DNA from: Telmatospirillum siberiense
GTDB taxonomy: Bacteria > Pseudomonadota > Alphaproteobacteria > Rhodospirillales > Magnetospirillaceae
Assembly (NCBI RefSeq): GCF_002845745.1
Contig: NZ_PIUM01000023.1
Location: 42,207 to 106,206, forward strand
DNA length: 64,000 bases
Reading direction: 5' to 3'
The notes under the pieces are model-generated. The model was not told the origin of the DNA. It saw only the letters and a list, made by a program, of their open reading frames with translations, and ran no database searches. A program made the translations under genes and the position numbers. This document shows, one piece after another, positions 9,423 to 18,653 of the stretch. The first letter of the stretch is position 1. Every line of letters begins with the position of its first letter.

Positions 9423-10757
9423 ATGGACGTCACGCCGGGGTCAACACAGGAAAAGCGGACACATTTCCGCTATTACATCGTTCTTCTTCTCTTCGTCCTG
9501 ACGGCCATCAATTATGCCGATCGGGCCACACTGGCCATCGCGGGACCCGTCGTTTCGAAGGATCTGGGGCTCGACGCGGCGCAGATGGGCATCATCTTTT
9601 CGGCCTTCGGCTGGGCCTATGTCATCGGGCAATTACCGGGCGGATGGCTGCTCGATCGTTTCGGCTCGAAAAACGTTTACGCTTTCAGCATTTTCCTCTG
9701 GTCGCTGTTCACCCTGTGCCAGGGAGCCGTCGGCTTTTTCACCGGCGGAGCGGCGATCGCCCTGTTGTTCGGCCTGCGTTTCCTGGTGGGACTGGCCGAA
9801 GCCCCGTCATTTCCCGGAAACAGCCGCGTCGTCGCCGCCTGGTTTCCCGGAAACGAACGGGCGACGGCATCGGCCATCTTCAATTCGGCACAGTATTTCG
9901 CCACGGTGATTTTCGCGCCCCTGATGGGCTGGATCACCCATGCCTTCGGCTGGCCCTGGGTTTTCGGCGTCATGGGGGGGCTGGGCATCGTCATGACCTT
10001 CGTCTGGCTGAAGATCATGCGAAGCCCGGTAAATCATCCGCGGGCCAACCAGGCCGAGGTCGATTACATCGCCGGCGGCGGCGGACTGGTCAATCTCGAC
10101 CAGGGAAGGAAGGAAAAGGCGGCGGACGGCGGCCCGAAATGGGACTATATCCGCCAGCTTTTCGCCAGCCGCATGATGTCGGGCATCTTTCTCGGCCAAT
10201 TCTGTATCAACGCCATTACCTATTTTTTCATCACCTGGTTTCCGGTCTACCTGGTCCAGGCTCGCGGCATGTCGATCCTGAAGGCCGGTTTCGTCGCTTC
10301 GCTGCCGGCGGTCTGTGGTTTCGCGGGCGGAATCCTGGGGGGCATCATGTCGGACTACATGCTGCGCCGGGGCTATTCCCTGTCCGCGGCGCGCAAGACT
10401 CCCATCGTCGCCGGCATGGTCCTGTCGATGACGATGATCGCCTGCAATTACACTGACCTTCAATGGCTGGTCGTCGCCCTGATGGCCCTGGCCTTTTTCG
10501 GCAAGGGGGTCGGCGCCCTGGGCTGGGCGGTCCTGTCCGATACGGCGCCCAAGCAGATCACCGGCCTTTCCGGCGGCGTCTTCAACATGTGCGGCAATCT
10601 GTCGTCGATTTCGACACCGATCATCATCGGCTTCATCATTCAGGAAACGGGATCCTTCAACGGCGCGCTGGTCTTCGTCGGCGCCAATGCCCTGGTCGCC
10701 GCTCTCAGCTATCTGGTGATCGTGGGCGAGGTCAAACGTATGGAACTGAAGGAATAG
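9423..10757 (+). CDS. MFS transporter, ACS family (GudP/GarP/ExuT-like)
   Basis: A 444-residue inner-membrane carrier with about 12 membrane segments. The first segment and loop read NYADRATLAIAGPVV, and LAEAPSFPGNSRVVAAWFP marks the ACS subfamily of hexuronate, glucarate/galactarate and galactonate H+ symporters. A good ribosome site (GGGGAGGACAGGTCC) precedes the ATG. The gene lies inside a run of sugar-acid enzymes, 16 bp before the UxuA-like gene, so it most likely imports their substrate. It differs clearly in sequence from the MFS gene at 61-1374. Confidence 0.88.
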   Translation: MDVTPGSTQEKRTHFRYYIVLLLFVLTAINYADRATLAIAGPVVSKDLGLDAAQMGIIFSAFGWAYVIGQLPGGWLLDRFGSKNVYAFSIFLWSLFTLCQGAVGFFTGGAAIALLFGLRFLVGLAEAPSFPGNSRVVAAWFPGNERATASAIFNSAQYFATVIFAPLMGWITHAFGWPWVFGVMGGLGIVMTFVWLKIMRSPVNHPRANQAEVDYIAGGGGLVNLDQGRKEKAADGGPKWDYIRQLFASRMMSGIFLGQFCINAITYFFITWFPVYLVQARGMSILKAGFVASLPAVCGFAGGILGGIMSDYMLRRGYSLSAARKTPIVAGMVLSMTMIACNYTDLQWLVVALMALAFFGKGVGALGWAVLSDTAPKQITGLSGGVFNMCGNLSSISTPIIIGFIIQETGSFNGALVFVGANALVAALSYLVIVGEVKRMELKE

Positions 10758-10773
10758 GCAGGGGAGGTCATTC

Positions 10774-11871
10774 ATGTATCTCGGAGAACAACTGATCAGT
10801 CCCACCGACGAGAGGATGCGTCTGTCGGCGCAGCTCGGCGTTTCGGGAATTGTCATCGATACCCGGCCCAATTTCGCCATCCAGGGCGATGACGGCGCCT
10901 GGGACGCCGGCAAGGTCGCCGCCCTGCGGCGCTGGGTCGAGGGATTCGGCATGCGGCTTGAGGTCATGGCGCTCGATGTCGGGTCCGTCCTGCTCGACAG
11001 CCTGCGCCAGCCCGACCGTGCCCAGGCCATCGTCCGCAGATTGCGCAAAGACATCCAGGCCGCCGCGGACGGCGGTGTCGACACCTTGAAATATACCGTC
11101 GCCATGGTGGGCATCACCCGGACCGGCGTCACCGAGGGACGCGGCGGCATGAAATGCAGCACCTTCCGGGCCGCCGATTACAAGGCGGAGGCCGATGCCC
11201 GTTTTTCCTATTGGGGTGTCGTTCTTCCCGAGGATGGAACGAAGGGGGCGCAATCGCCCGTCGAGGCGAAGGGCGCCCCGGAAACCTGCGGCCAGGTGAT
11301 GGCGTCGGAGGCCGGCGGCATCAGCGAGGCCGAAGGGTGGAAGGCCATCGAATATCTGGTCGGGGAACTGCTGCCTACGGCGGAAAAGGCCGGCGTGCGC
11401 CTGGCCTGCCATCCCCACGATCCGGCTTATCCGCCGGGCGGATTGAACGGCGTCCATCACGTTTTGGGATCGATCGGCGGCATGCGTCGCTTCATCGCCC
11501 TGGCGCCGGAAAGCAGGTCGCATGGCTTCAATTTCTGCCAGGGAACGGTGGCGGAAATGTCACCCAACCCCACGGAGGCGGTGCTTGAGGCGATCGGCGC
11601 CTTTGGTCCCGCCAGTGGCATCAACCGGATCTTCATGGTGCATTTCCGCAATATCAAGGGCGGCTACCTCGATTTTCGCGAAGCCATGCCGGACGAGGGG
11701 TCGGTCGACATGTTGAAATGCATCGCGGCTTATCGGGATGCCGGCTACGCCGGTATCCTTTGCCCCGATCACGTTCCCCTATCCGATGTCGATCCCGGCC
11801 GGGAACGCTTTTTCTCATTTTGTCTGGGCTATACCCGGGGACTGTTACAAGCGGCGGGGGTAAGGTCATAA
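10774..11871 (+). CDS. Mannonate dehydratase (UxuA)-family TIM-barrel protein
   Basis: A 365-residue protein with the UxuA/xylose-isomerase-like barrel pattern. Family segments seen are LKYTVAMVGITRTG, LACHPHDPAYPPGG (canonical UxuA reads HPDDPP, so one metal-site-region Asp is His here), HGFNFCQGTVAEM and IFMVHFRNIKGG. UxuA dehydrates D-mannonate to 2-keto-3-deoxygluconate. The altered HPxDP motif and the neighbours (aldolase, tartronate semialdehyde reductase, lactonase) suggest a different aldonate or aldarate. It is the last gene of the run; AGGGGAGG precedes the ATG 16 bp after the transporter stop. Family assignment is good, substrate unknown. Confidence 0.8.
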   Translation: MYLGEQLISPTDERMRLSAQLGVSGIVIDTRPNFAIQGDDGAWDAGKVAALRRWVEGFGMRLEVMALDVGSVLLDSLRQPDRAQAIVRRLRKDIQAAADGGVDTLKYTVAMVGITRTGVTEGRGGMKCSTFRAADYKAEADARFSYWGVVLPEDGTKGAQSPVEAKGAPETCGQVMASEAGGISEAEGWKAIEYLVGELLPTAEKAGVRLACHPHDPAYPPGGLNGVHHVLGSIGGMRRFIALAPESRSHGFNFCQGTVAEMSPNPTEAVLEAIGAFGPASGINRIFMVHFRNIKGGYLDFREAMPDEGSVDMLKCIAAYRDAGYAGILCPDHVPLSDVDPGRERFFSFCLGYTRGLLQAAGVRS

Positions 11872-12056
11872 AAGTAAAGCGTTATTCGAGAATATCCTTC
11901 AACGAGAACTGAGCGGTGAATGGTGTATTTCTTATTGGTATCTGGCGGTGAAACTAGACATGAGCCGCTTGTCTTCGCTGAAGGTCATGAGGGTTTGTTT
12001 GGGAATGGCATAGTGATTTTCGATCGTATTCGGAAATAGTCGAGGGGGAGACAAAC

Positions 12057-14123
12057 ATGAATGTGCGGGCCAAGATCTTGACGGGAAATCTGGCTATTGC
12101 CGTTCTTGCGGTCGGTGTTTCCATCTTCATCGCCTGGAGCGCCGTCTCCGATCTTCGTCAGCAGAATGCCGCGACCCGTTCCCTTAAGACGTTCGAATTA
12201 TGTCTCCAGATCGGTGGTCTTTTGGCCTCGGAGCGGAGCGCCTGGGGCGGTGCGCTGGACAATGCCGCGCCCATGTCGGGCGATGTGGCGGCTGCGGTCG
12301 ACAAGGCCGTGGCCACCACCGACGCGACTTTGACGGCGGCGCGGGAGGCGGCGTTGATCGCCGGTTTGTCGACGGCATCCATCGATTCCGCCATCTCGGT
12401 CTTCAAAAGCACGCGCGATCAGACCCGTCTGGATTTGCGGAAACCGAAGGCGGAGCGCTCCGCCAACGCCCTGGCGGCATCGGTCGATGGTATCTCGCGG
12501 GGGTTGGCCTTCATCGATACGGCGGTCGACGAATCCTTTCGCAGCACGACAAATGCCGGCCCCAATCTCTCCGGGCCGGCCAATCTGGCCCGGTTGGCCC
12601 AGGAATCCCGGAATGTAAACGGTGGCCGTTCGGCCTTGCTTGGCCTGTTCGTGCGCGGTCAGGCGTTTTCGCCCGACCGCGTCGTCGTTTCGACTGAACT
12701 GTCGGGCAAGGTGGCGCTGATTTGGCAAATGCAGATGCAGGCGGTGGCCAATCTCGGCAATCCCCCCAAGCTGGCCAAGGCGCTGGATCATGTCCGCAAC
12801 ACGGTGATGACCGAAGGCGAACAGCGGTATCGCGCGATTCTCGAGGCGGCGCGCAATGGACAGCCGTCGCCGATGCCCGACAGCGAATGGCGGACCTGGA
12901 CGACGCCGATGTTGAACAACGGTTTGGTGATGCGCGACGCCGCGATCGCCACCGCCTACGACATCAACGGCGCCGCCATCGAAAATGCCTGGATTCGTCT
13001 TGGCGGTTCGTTGGCGGTCCTGTCGATGGTTTGTGTCGTCACGGCCAGCGTGATCATCGTTCTGCTTCGTCAGGTGATCCTCCGTCTGGGGCGGTTGACC
13101 GAGGCCGTGACCCGTTTGGCCGCCGATGATCTGGAGGTGGAGATCGACCGCTCCGAACGCGCCGACGAGGTCGAGGCGATGGCCAAGGCGTTGATCGTTT
13201 TGCGCGACAATGCCCGCCACATGCGCCAGGTGGCCGCCGAGGCGAGGCAGGCCCAGGAGCAGCGGTTGACGAGGGCCGAACGTCTGTCCGGCGAGGTGAG
13301 GCAATTCGAAACGGAAGCCGGCAAGGCGCTGGATGAGGTGTCAACCGGCGTCGAGGCCATGTGCGGAACCACGCAAAGCATGACGACCAGCGCATCGTCC
13401 ACGATGGCGGATGCTCATGGCGTGGCCGAGGCGGCCAACAATGTCGGCATGGAAGTGCAGGCGCTGGCCGGAACTGCGGTGGAGCTCTCGGCTTCGATTG
13501 GGGAAATCGCCAGCCGCGTCGGCGACACGGCCGATCAGTCCCTCAGCGCTTCGGAAAATGTGAAACGCAGTTCCGAGCAGTTCGCCCTGCTGGCGGACTA
13601 TGCCGCCAAGATCGGCGACGTGGTGGACCTGATCCGCGAGATCGCGGGGCAGACCAATCTTTTGGCCCTGAACGCCACCATCGAGGCGGCGCGCGCCGGC
13701 GAAGCGGGACAGGGGTTTTCGGTGGTGGCCGGCGAGGTGAAGGCGCTGGCCGTGCGGACCACTCAGGCGACCAAGGACGTTGGAGAGCAGATCGAGGCCA
13801 TTCGTTTGGCCTCGGACAATGCCGTCGTTTCGATGGGAGAGATTGATGGCAGCATTTCCCGCATCACCACGCTGGCCGGCGACGTGGCGGCCTCGATCGA
13901 GCAGCAGCATGCGGCAACCGAGGAAATCAGCCGGCGCGTGCAATTCGCCGCCGACGGGGCGGAAAAAGGCGCCAAATTGGCTAAAAAATTGGCTGAAGCG
14001 GCCGCCCAGGCGAAAGACGAGGCCGCTCATGTGCAAACCTCCGCGCAAGCCATGGCCGGTGAGGTTCGTCAGTTTCACGATAAGGTGAACGCTTTCCTGG
14101 GGCAGGTGGCCACGCTGACGTGA
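12057..14123 (+). CDS. Transmembrane methyl-accepting chemotaxis protein
   Basis: A 688-residue chemoreceptor: membrane segment at about residues 10-30, a periplasmic helical sensor region (about 35-310, no Cache signature seen), second membrane segment about 313-338 (LAVLSMVCVVTASVIIVLL), HAMP domain (about 335-390, LRLGRLTEAVTRLAADDLEVEI) and a cytoplasmic signalling domain with the conserved tip [32 protein letters not shown]. The ligand is not predictable. GAGGGGGAGACAAAC is a strong ribosome site. It stands alone between the sugar-acid genes and the TetR/ABC operon, so co-regulation with either is unproven. Confidence 0.9.
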   Translation: MNVRAKILTGNLAIAVLAVGVSIFIAWSAVSDLRQQNAATRSLKTFELCLQIGGLLASERSAWGGALDNAAPMSGDVAAAVDKAVATTDATLTAAREAALIAGLSTASIDSAISVFKSTRDQTRLDLRKPKAERSANALAASVDGISRGLAFIDTAVDESFRSTTNAGPNLSGPANLARLAQESRNVNGGRSALLGLFVRGQAFSPDRVVVSTELSGKVALIWQMQMQAVANLGNPPKLAKALDHVRNTVMTEGEQRYRAILEAARNGQPSPMPDSEWRTWTTPMLNNGLVMRDAAIATAYDINGAAIENAWIRLGGSLAVLSMVCVVTASVIIVLLRQVILRLGRLTEAVTRLAADDLEVEIDRSERADEVEAMAKALIVLRDNARHMRQVAAEARQAQEQRLTRAERLSGEVRQFETEAGKALDEVSTGVEAMCGTTQSMTTSASSTMADAHGVAEAANNVGMEVQALAGTAVELSASIGEIASRVGDTADQSLSASENVKRSSEQFALLADYAAKIGDVVDLIREIAGQTNLLALNATIEAARAGEAGQGFSVVAGEVKALAVRTTQATKDVGEQIEAIRLASDNAVVSMGEIDGSISRITTLAGDVAASIEQQHAATEEISRRVQFAADGAEKGAKLAKKLAEAAAQAKDEAAHVQTSAQAMAGEVRQFHDKVNAFLGQVATLT

Positions 14124-14139
14124 TGTGGCGGGCTCGGAA

Positions 14140-14179
14140 TTGACCGTTTAAGGCGATTATGTTAGTGTGTACTCACTTA
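14140..14179 (+). promoter_or_regulatory. Sigma-70-like promoter with overlapping TetR-type dyad
   Basis: TTGACC (14140-14145) and TAGTGT (14163-14168) are spaced 17 bp. An imperfect 18-bp dyad, TTAGTGTGTACTCACTTA (14162-14179), covers the -10 box. It sits 20 bp before the TetR gene and is a natural autoregulatory operator candidate. Confidence 0.5.
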
Positions 14180-14199
14180 CTTAATCGTGCGAGGCGGTC

Positions 14200-14811
14200 A
14201 TGCGTTTGCGCAAAAGCGCGTTGGAGCGGCGCGAGGAGATCGTCGGGGCGGCTCTTGCCCTGATCGACCGGGGAGGGCCATCGGCGGCGACGACGACGGC
14301 CATCGCTGAGATCGTCGGGGTGAGCCAGGCCGCGATTTTCCGCCATTTTCCCAAGAGGGAGGAGATCCTTTTGGCGGTGGTCGATTGGATCGCCGGCCAT
14401 GTGGCGCCGCGCCTGCGGGCCGCCGCCGATACCGCCGACACTCCGCTCGGCCGCCTGAACGCCGTACTCGACGTTCAGTTGCGCATCGTGCGCGATACCC
14501 CGGCCATGCCGGCGCTGCTGTTTTCCCGTGAGTTGCACAAGGACAACGAACGTCTGCGAAGCGCAGTCTATGGGCATATCGGGCGGATTCACGATCTTCT
14601 CGCCGAAATTCTGCGGGCCGGCACGGTGAGCGGGGTTTTCCGCGCCGGGCTCGACGTCGACCGCGCCGCTTTCATGATCATCGGTTTGCTACAGGGACTC
14701 GTGGTGCGCTGGTCCTTGACCGGTCGCCGCCTCGATTTGCTGGAGGAGGGGCACGCCATGTTCGAGATGTTGCTGAACGGCCTGCTGGCCGGCAAGGGGG
14801 AACCCCGATGA
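14200..14811 (+). CDS. TetR/AcrR-family transcriptional repressor
   Basis: A 203-residue regulator. The N-terminal helix-turn-helix is complete (RREEIVGAALALIDRGGPSAATTTAIAEIVGVSQAAIFRHFPKREEIL, residues 9-57), followed by a helical ligand-binding domain of the CecR/YbiH type. Its stop overlaps the ATG of the HlyD gene (ATGA at 14808), and it heads an operon encoding a membrane-fusion protein, a double ATPase and two ABC-2 permeases. This matches the layout of E. coli cecR-ybhGFSR. It probably represses its own operon until an antibiotic-like or hydrophobic compound binds. Confidence 0.88.
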   Translation: MRLRKSALERREEIVGAALALIDRGGPSAATTTAIAEIVGVSQAAIFRHFPKREEILLAVVDWIAGHVAPRLRAAADTADTPLGRLNAVLDVQLRIVRDTPAMPALLFSRELHKDNERLRSAVYGHIGRIHDLLAEILRAGTVSGVFRAGLDVDRAAFMIIGLLQGLVVRWSLTGRRLDLLEEGHAMFEMLLNGLLAGKGEPR

Positions 14812-15791
14812 ACCGGCCTTTCATATTCGTTGGCATGATTCTGGCGGTATCGGCGGCGGGCGCCTGGATCTGGCTGCATGACGCCAAGAGAACGGCCCCG
14901 CTGGTTTTGCAGGGCAATGTCGATGTGCGGCAGGCCGATCTGGCCTTCAAGGTAAGCGGGCGTATTCACCGTCTCGCGGTGGAGGAGGGGGATAAGGTGA
15001 CGGCCGGCCAAGTCCTGGCCGAGTTGGAAACCGCCGACTTCGAGGCGGATCTCGCCCAGGTGCGGGGACAACTCGCCGTCGCCGAGGCCAATCTGGCCGA
15101 GTTGCTGCACGGCTCCCGGCCGGAGGAGATCGATCAGGCCCGCGCCCAGGTGAATGAAGGCGAATCGGCCCTCGTCAATGCCCGGCTGACCTTCCGGCGC
15201 CAGCAGGACCTTCTGAGAACGGGCAATACGCCACAGTCCGGTTATGATCAGGCCCTGGCGCAGCAGCAGCAGGCGGAGGCCCGCCTGGCCGGCGCCAAGG
15301 CGGCCCTGGCCCTGGCTATCCAGGGGCCGCGGACGGAGCGGATCGAGGCGGCGCGCGGGCAGGTGGCGCAAAGCCGCGCCGCTGTTGCCCTGGCCGAGCA
15401 GCATCTTTCCGATACGCGTCTGCTCGCGCCGGAGGATGGGGTGATCCTCTCGCGTGTGCGCGAACCAGGCACCATCGCCGCCGCCGGCGATGTGGTCTTC
15501 ACCTCGGTTCTCACCCATCCCACCTGGATAAGAGCCTATGTCGCCGAACCCAGTCTGGAGCGGATTCACCCCGGCATGGCCGCCGCGGTAAGGACCGACG
15601 GGGGGAAGACCTTCAATGGACGGGTCGGCTATATCTCGCCCCTGGCCGAGTTCACTCCGAAAACCGTGCAGACGCCCGAACAGCGCGCCGAGTTGGTCTA
15701 TCGGCTGCGCGTCGTCGTCGATCAGGCCGACGAGTCCCTGCGCCAGGGCATGCCGGTCAGCGTGTCTTTTCCCGAAACGGCCGGTAAATAG
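14808..15791 (+). CDS. HlyD-family periplasmic adaptor of an ABC exporter (YbhG-like)
   Basis: A 327-residue membrane-fusion protein: N-terminal membrane anchor (residues 5-22), biotinyl-lipoyl half-motif (LVLQGNVDVRQADLAFKVSGRIHRLAVEEGDKVTAGQVLAELET), a long coiled coil (about 75-200, with the repeated EEIDQARAQV / ERIEAARGQV pattern), and a second lipoyl/beta-barrel half (DTRLLAPEDGVILSRVREPGTI). It would bridge the inner-membrane ABC transporter to an outer-membrane channel, which is not encoded here. It overlaps the TetR stop by 4 bp and is followed 11 bp later by the ATPase gene. Confidence 0.88.
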   Translation: MNRPFIFVGMILAVSAAGAWIWLHDAKRTAPLVLQGNVDVRQADLAFKVSGRIHRLAVEEGDKVTAGQVLAELETADFEADLAQVRGQLAVAEANLAELLHGSRPEEIDQARAQVNEGESALVNARLTFRRQQDLLRTGNTPQSGYDQALAQQQQAEARLAGAKAALALAIQGPRTERIEAARGQVAQSRAAVALAEQHLSDTRLLAPEDGVILSRVREPGTIAAAGDVVFTSVLTHPTWIRAYVAEPSLERIHPGMAAAVRTDGGKTFNGRVGYISPLAEFTPKTVQTPEQRAELVYRLRVVVDQADESLRQGMPVSVSFPETAGK

Positions 15792-15802
15792 GGGCGTCGG
15801 CG

Positions 15803-17530
15803 ATGGAACCGCTCATCCACATTGATGGGGTGAGCAAGGTCTTCGGCGCTCAGCCGGCGATCGACAGCCTGTCCGTCGTCTTCGAGGCGGGGCGGCTGAA
15901 CGGGTTGGTCGGGCCGGACGGTGCCGGAAAAACCACCCTGATTCGTCTTTTGGCCGGGCTGCTGAAGCCCTCGGCCGGGCGATTGCGGGTCGCCGGTTTC
16001 GATCCGGTCGCCGAACCCGCCGGCCTGCGCGACGTCGTCGCTTATATGCCGCAGCGCTTCGGTCTTTATGAAGACCTGACGGTGATGGAGAACCTGGTCC
16101 TCTATGCCGATATCCGGGGTGTCGTCGGTACCGAACGGCGCCAAACCTTCGAACGCCTGTTGTCCTTCACTGATCTGGCCCGTTTCAGCGAACGCCTGGC
16201 CGGACGTCTGTCCGGCGGGATGAAACAGAAATTGGGCCTGGCCTGCGCCCTGGTGAAGGTGCCCAAGGTTCTGCTGCTCGACGAGCCCAGCGTCGGCGTC
16301 GATCCCATTTCGCGGCGCGAGCTGTGGCGAATGGCCGCCGATCTGGTCGGGCAGGGCATCGGGGTGATCTGGAGCACGGCCTATCTGGACGAGGCCGAAC
16401 GCTGCGACCATGTCCTGCTGCTCAATCAGGGGAAGTCGCTGTTTTCCGGTCCGCCAGGGGACCTGACCGCCGAAATTTCCGGCCGCAGCTTTCTGGTGCG
16501 GGGCCTGGGTTCCGAACGGCGTCAGGTGCTTCAACGGGCGCTCAAACATCCCTCGGTGATCGACGGGATCGTTCAGGGCGCCAATTTGCGGCTGGTTCTG
16601 GCGGAAGGGGCGCCTCCACCCACTCCCGCCGAACTGGGGGCGCCGCCGACGGCATCGCTGGATCCGACGCCGCCTCGTTTCGAAGATGCCTTCGTCGCCC
16701 GTTTGGGAAAGAGGCAAACCGGCGATTCGCCCTATGCCGCACGCGAAGCGCTGGGCACCGCCGGCGAGGTGACCGTCGAGGCCAAGGGCCTGACCAAACG
16801 GTTCGGGTCTTTCACCGCCGCCTCGGAGATCAGTTTCGCCATCAAGGGCGGCGAGATTTTCGGTCTTTTGGGACCGAATGGCGCCGGCAAATCGACCACC
16901 TTCAAAATGCTTTGCGGTCTGCTGAAGCCGTCCGGCGGAATCGCCCGCGTCTCGGGCTTCGATCTGATGAGCGCCGCGTCGCAGGCGCGCGGCCGGATCG
17001 GCTACATGGCCCAGAAATTTTCGCTCTACGGCGATCTGTCGGTGCGCCAGAATCTTGACTTTTTCGCGGGAATCTACGGCTTGGCGAAAGGGGGCGTCCC
17101 GGTGATCGCGAAGATGGTCGAGGCTTTCGGCCTTGGCCCCTATATCGAGGTCAATGCCGGCGCCTTGCCGCTCGGCTTCAAGCAGCGCCTGGCGCTGGCC
17201 TGCGCCACCATGCACGATCCGGCGGTGCTGTTCCTGGACGAGCCGACCTCGGGCGTCGATCCGCTGACGCGGCGCGAATTCTGGGGCCATATCAACGCCC
17301 TGGTCGGTCGCGGCGTGACCGTCGTGGTGACCACCCATTTCATGGACGAGGCGGAATATTGCGATCGCATCGGTCTGGTCTATCAGGGCCGGCTGATCGC
17401 CGAAGGCTCACCGGATCGTTTGAAGGCCCGGAGCAGGACGGGGGCCTGTCCCGATCCGACGCTGGAGGATGCTTTCATCGGCCTGGTCGAAAGCGTGGAG
17501 CGCAATGGGAGGGGGCATGACGCCACGTGA
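15803..17530 (+). CDS. ABC transporter ATP-binding protein with two nucleotide-binding domains (YbhF-like)
   Basis: A 575-residue tandem ATPase. Domain 1: Walker A GPDGAGKTT near residue 38, signature LSGGMKQKLGLACAL, Walker B VLLLDEPSVGVDP. Domain 2: Walker A GPNGAGKSTT near residue 355, Walker B VLFLDEPTSGVDP, switch His in VVTTHFMDEAEYC. The second signature motif is degenerate (ALPLGFKQRLALACA in place of LSGGQ), so one of the two composite ATP sites is likely weak. In domain 1 the switch His position reads STAYLDEAE, lacking His. Such asymmetry is common in heterodimeric exporters. Works with the two downstream ABC-2 permeases. Confidence 0.9.
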   Translation: MEPLIHIDGVSKVFGAQPAIDSLSVVFEAGRLNGLVGPDGAGKTTLIRLLAGLLKPSAGRLRVAGFDPVAEPAGLRDVVAYMPQRFGLYEDLTVMENLVLYADIRGVVGTERRQTFERLLSFTDLARFSERLAGRLSGGMKQKLGLACALVKVPKVLLLDEPSVGVDPISRRELWRMAADLVGQGIGVIWSTAYLDEAERCDHVLLLNQGKSLFSGPPGDLTAEISGRSFLVRGLGSERRQVLQRALKHPSVIDGIVQGANLRLVLAEGAPPPTPAELGAPPTASLDPTPPRFEDAFVARLGKRQTGDSPYAAREALGTAGEVTVEAKGLTKRFGSFTAASEISFAIKGGEIFGLLGPNGAGKSTTFKMLCGLLKPSGGIARVSGFDLMSAASQARGRIGYMAQKFSLYGDLSVRQNLDFFAGIYGLAKGGVPVIAKMVEAFGLGPYIEVNAGALPLGFKQRLALACATMHDPAVLFLDEPTSGVDPLTRREFWGHINALVGRGVTVVVTTHFMDEAEYCDRIGLVYQGRLIAEGSPDRLKARSRTGACPDPTLEDAFIGLVESVERNGRGHDAT

Positions 17531-18647
17531 CCGCCTGCGCCGTTTGACGGCGCTGGTCAGAAAGGAAACCTTGCAGATCGGACGCGATCCCAGCAGCTTG
17601 TTGATCGCCGTGGTGCTGCCTTTGCTGCTGCTGTTCCTGTTCGGCTATGGGGTGAGTTTCGATCTGCGCCGATCGCCGATCTGTCTGGTGGTCGAACAGC
17701 AGAGCGCGGCGGCCTCGGAGCTTACGGCCTCTTTTCTGGCATCCCGGTTTTTCAGCGTGCAGGGCGCCGTGACGACCAGGGACTGTCAGGAGGATCTGGT
17801 CGCCGGACGGGTCAATGCGGTGGTGGTCATTCCGTCGGATTTCGCCAACCGCCTCTATGCCCGCGATCCGGCGCCGATGCAAATTCTGGTCGACGGCAGC
17901 GATCCCAATACGGCGGGCCTGATGGCCAATTACATCAGCGGCACCTGGCAGACCTGGCAGGCCATCGAGGCCGACAGTCGCGGGCGCGGCGTCGCCCCCA
18001 GGCTGGGGGTGACGGCCCGCTATCGCTACAATCCGGAAAAGGAAAGCCGGAACTTCCTCTTGCCGGGTCTGGTCGCGGTGATCATGACCCTGATCGGCAC
18101 CATGCTGACCGCCCTGGTGGTCTCGCGCGAATGGGAGCGCGGTACCATGGAGGCGATGATGGCGACGCCGCTTTCGGTGTTCGAACTGCTGCTGGGCAAG
18201 CTGATCCCCTATTATCTGCTGGGGATGGCGGCGCTTGGCGTGACCACCACCATCGCCGTCTGGCTGTTCGACGTGCCCTTCCGGGGATCCGTTCTCGTTC
18301 TCGTCGCCGTCAGCACGGTGTTTCTGCTGACCACGCTGGGCCAGGGCTTGTTGATCTCCACTCTCGCCAAGAATCAGTTCGTCGCCACCCAGGCGGCGCT
18401 GTTTTCGGCTTTTCTTCCCGGTTTCCTGCTCTCCGGCCTGGTTTACGAGATCCCCAGCATGCCCTGGCCGATCCGTCTGTTCACCTATGTGGTTCCGGCC
18501 CGCTATTTTGTTCCCAGCATGCAGACCATGTTCCTGGCCGGCGACGTGCCGGGCGTGCTGGTGCCCAACAGTCTGGCCCTGCTGGTCATCGCGACGGTGC
18601 TGTTTGCCGTCGTCGCCAAAAAGACGCCGAAACGGCTGGATGGGTAG
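17517..18647 (+). CDS. ABC-2 type permease (YbhS-like)
   Basis: A 376-residue inner-membrane permease: one N-terminal membrane helix (LLIAVVLPLLLLFLFGYGVSF), a large extracytoplasmic domain of about 140 residues, then about five helices in the C-terminal half with the ABC-2 coupling segment REWERGTMEAMMATPLSVFELLLGK. The ATG at 17517 overlaps the ATPase stop by 14 bp and is preceded by GGGAGGGGG; the longer frame from 17469 is rejected. Pairs with the next gene as the second half of the transmembrane channel. Confidence 0.9.
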   Translation: MTPRDRLRRLTALVRKETLQIGRDPSSLLIAVVLPLLLLFLFGYGVSFDLRRSPICLVVEQQSAAASELTASFLASRFFSVQGAVTTRDCQEDLVAGRVNAVVVIPSDFANRLYARDPAPMQILVDGSDPNTAGLMANYISGTWQTWQAIEADSRGRGVAPRLGVTARYRYNPEKESRNFLLPGLVAVIMTLIGTMLTALVVSREWERGTMEAMMATPLSVFELLLGKLIPYYLLGMAALGVTTTIAVWLFDVPFRGSVLVLVAVSTVFLLTTLGQGLLISTLAKNQFVATQAALFSAFLPGFLLSGLVYEIPSMPWPIRLFTYVVPARYFVPSMQTMFLAGDVPGVLVPNSLALLVIATVLFAVVAKKTPKRLDG

Positions 18648-18653
18648 TCGGAC

